In this document: positions 32,955-33,608 of the stretch, piece after piece
How positions within the stretch are numbered: the stretch's first letter is position 1
How the letters are laid out: each line of letters starts with the position of its first letter
DNA from: Verrucomicrobiota bacterium
Lineage (GTDB): Bacteria; Verrucomicrobiota; Verrucomicrobiia; Chthoniobacterales; UBA10450
Reading direction: 5' to 3'
NCBI GenBank assembly: GCA_003219465.1
Contig: QHOX01000170.1
Span: 1 to 33,608 of the forward strand
Length of the DNA: 33,608 bases
The notes under the pieces: generated by a model
What the model saw: the letters and a program-made list of their open reading frames with translations, nothing else
Told to the model about the DNA's origin: nothing
The model's database searches: none
Translations under genes and position numbers: made by a program

Positions 32955-33608
32955 TCTTGGCGGTCCCGCTCGTTAGGCAAGATTTTGCTGCTGCGATCAC
33001 GGCTTTGTCGTCATTATTTGTCAGCCCCGCCAGGAAACCACGAATGCGGCGGAACGATTGACGCAAAAATAAATCTGCCGCTAAATGATCGGGCGGCGGC
33101 AGCCCGCCATTTCGCCTCGCGAACTGAGTTTCGCTATCGATGCGGCTTAGGACACAGGTCGAAGCGAAAAGATCCATCGCCGCGTTCGCGATCCGTTCCT
33201 GGACAAGCTGCATGTCTAGAATTGGCTCACGATACGTAATCAACGCGCGATTAACGGCAAAATTAAAATGCCGGATCAACCGGCCGAGTTGCCGCGCGTG
33301 GGCGCGAAGCTGTTCGCTTTGCACGGGCACTTCAGGAACACGAACCGTCGCGCTGAGCCGGTTCTTTCCGGCCGCCCACGCTTTGCTCACACCATCGCGC
33401 GACGGCTTCATCATCGTGTCGTAAATTTCCTTGAACTCCATTCCCGGACCGCGCATCCCGACTAGCGCGATGAACGAAGTGAGCACTTCATTGGCGCCCT
33501 CGCCGATTTGGTTGATCCGCGCGTCGCGCAACATTCTCTCCAACGGCAGATCGGTGAAGTACGCCGAGCCGCCGTAAATCTGGAACACGTCGTTGATGCA
33601 CTCCCAGA
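32944..33608 (-). CDS. Acyl-CoA dehydrogenase, C-terminal part (runs off the window)
   Basis: About 220 residues of the C-terminal half are present. The frame continues to the window edge (WECINDV before FQIYGG), so the N-terminus lies outside. Visible are the C-terminal four-helix region QIYGGSAYFTDLPLERMLRD, then ARINQIGEGANEVL, whose glutamate in the GEGANE block aligns with the catalytic base of medium-chain type enzymes. A long extra C-terminal domain follows (LRAHARQLGRLIRHFNFAVN, VQERIANAAMDLFASTCVLSR), as in very-long-chain (ACADVL/ACAD9-like) enzymes. It would catalyse the first, FAD-dependent step of beta-oxidation. Confidence 0.9.
   Translation of the reverse strand, partial: WECINDVFQIYGGSAYFTDLPLERMLRDARINQIGEGANEVLTSFIALVGMRGPGMEFKEIYDTMMKPSRDGVSKAWAAGKNRLSATVRVPEVPVQSEQLRAHARQLGRLIRHFNFAVNRALITYREPILDMQLVQERIANAAMDLFASTCVLSRIDSETQFARRNGGLPPPDHLAADLFLRQSFRRIRGFLAGLTNNDDKAVIAAAKSCLTSGTAKTTS

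Noticed and set aside
1-33608. CRISPR array, integrase, transposase or phage genes to explain the rearrangements
   Set aside because: None was found. The repeats present are non-coding, and the only tandem array is the short octamer palindrome, so no mobile-element enzyme can be assigned within the window.

Overview
The window looks like chromosomal DNA from a soil-type verrucomicrobium, probably Chthoniobacterales/Spartobacteria or a close relative. This is an inference from the character of the housekeeping proteins (CarB, UvrA, type-2 Mdh), from dispersed repeats with the core GAGCGAAGTCGAG, and from a secreted-protein tail with a Pro/Thr-rich end. It is not proven. Recognisable Shine-Dalgarno sequences are scarce. 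No tRNA, rRNA, CRISPR array or transposase gene was seen, and no gene-free stretch exceeds about 300 bases.

Layout. (1) 1-3.86 kb is a scrapyard: a decayed copy of the 3' end of malate dehydrogenase, the C-terminal part of a membrane glycosyltransferase joined out of frame to the N-terminal third of a CPA1 Na+/H+ antiporter, an octamer-repeat palindrome, one intact GT-C type membrane protein, and the orphan tail of a secreted protein. (2) 3.86-14.9 kb is mostly housekeeping: mdh (minus strand), then on the plus strand sufE, carB, a secreted cyclophilin, N-carbamoylputrescine amidase, a dicarboxylate/amino-acid symporter, a subtilisin-like exoprotease with a strong terminator, and a DoxX-like protein. 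Small dispersed repeats sit between these genes; one supplies the start codon of the amidase and one is nested inside another. (3) 15-26.8 kb is an accessory glycan island: three GT-C membrane proteins, a GSCFA protein, a four-gene minus-strand operon (methyltransferase-GT2 fusion, two SAM methyltransferases, an FkbM methyltransferase) and a two-gene minus-strand operon (Dpm1-like GT2 and methyltransferase). (4) 27-33.6 kb returns to core genes: uvrA, a translationally coupled but frameshifted TPR protein, a small secreted protein, and the 3' part of an acyl-CoA dehydrogenase.

How the genes may work together. The GT2 enzymes could charge a polyprenyl phosphate with sugar, the GT-C proteins could transfer that sugar outside the membrane, and the four methyltransferases plus the GSCFA protein could decorate the glycan. 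This is a family-level inference; no product can be named.

The main observation is architectural. On both sides, glycosyltransferase DNA is joined to a partial, diverged duplicate of the neighbouring housekeeping gene: the mdh 3' end at 1-272 (partner 3856-4836) and the uvrA promoter plus first 21 codons at 25290-25407 (partner 27025-27142). In the uvrA case the duplicated start region is fused in frame to a GT-C gene, so that gene appears to use a captured uvrA promoter, start codon and N-terminal leader. A spaced motif, GCTGGAGAAA-N10-GTGCTT, from the same promoter region also lies upstream of the GSCFA gene. This looks like repeated capture of glycan genes by recombination anchored at core genes.
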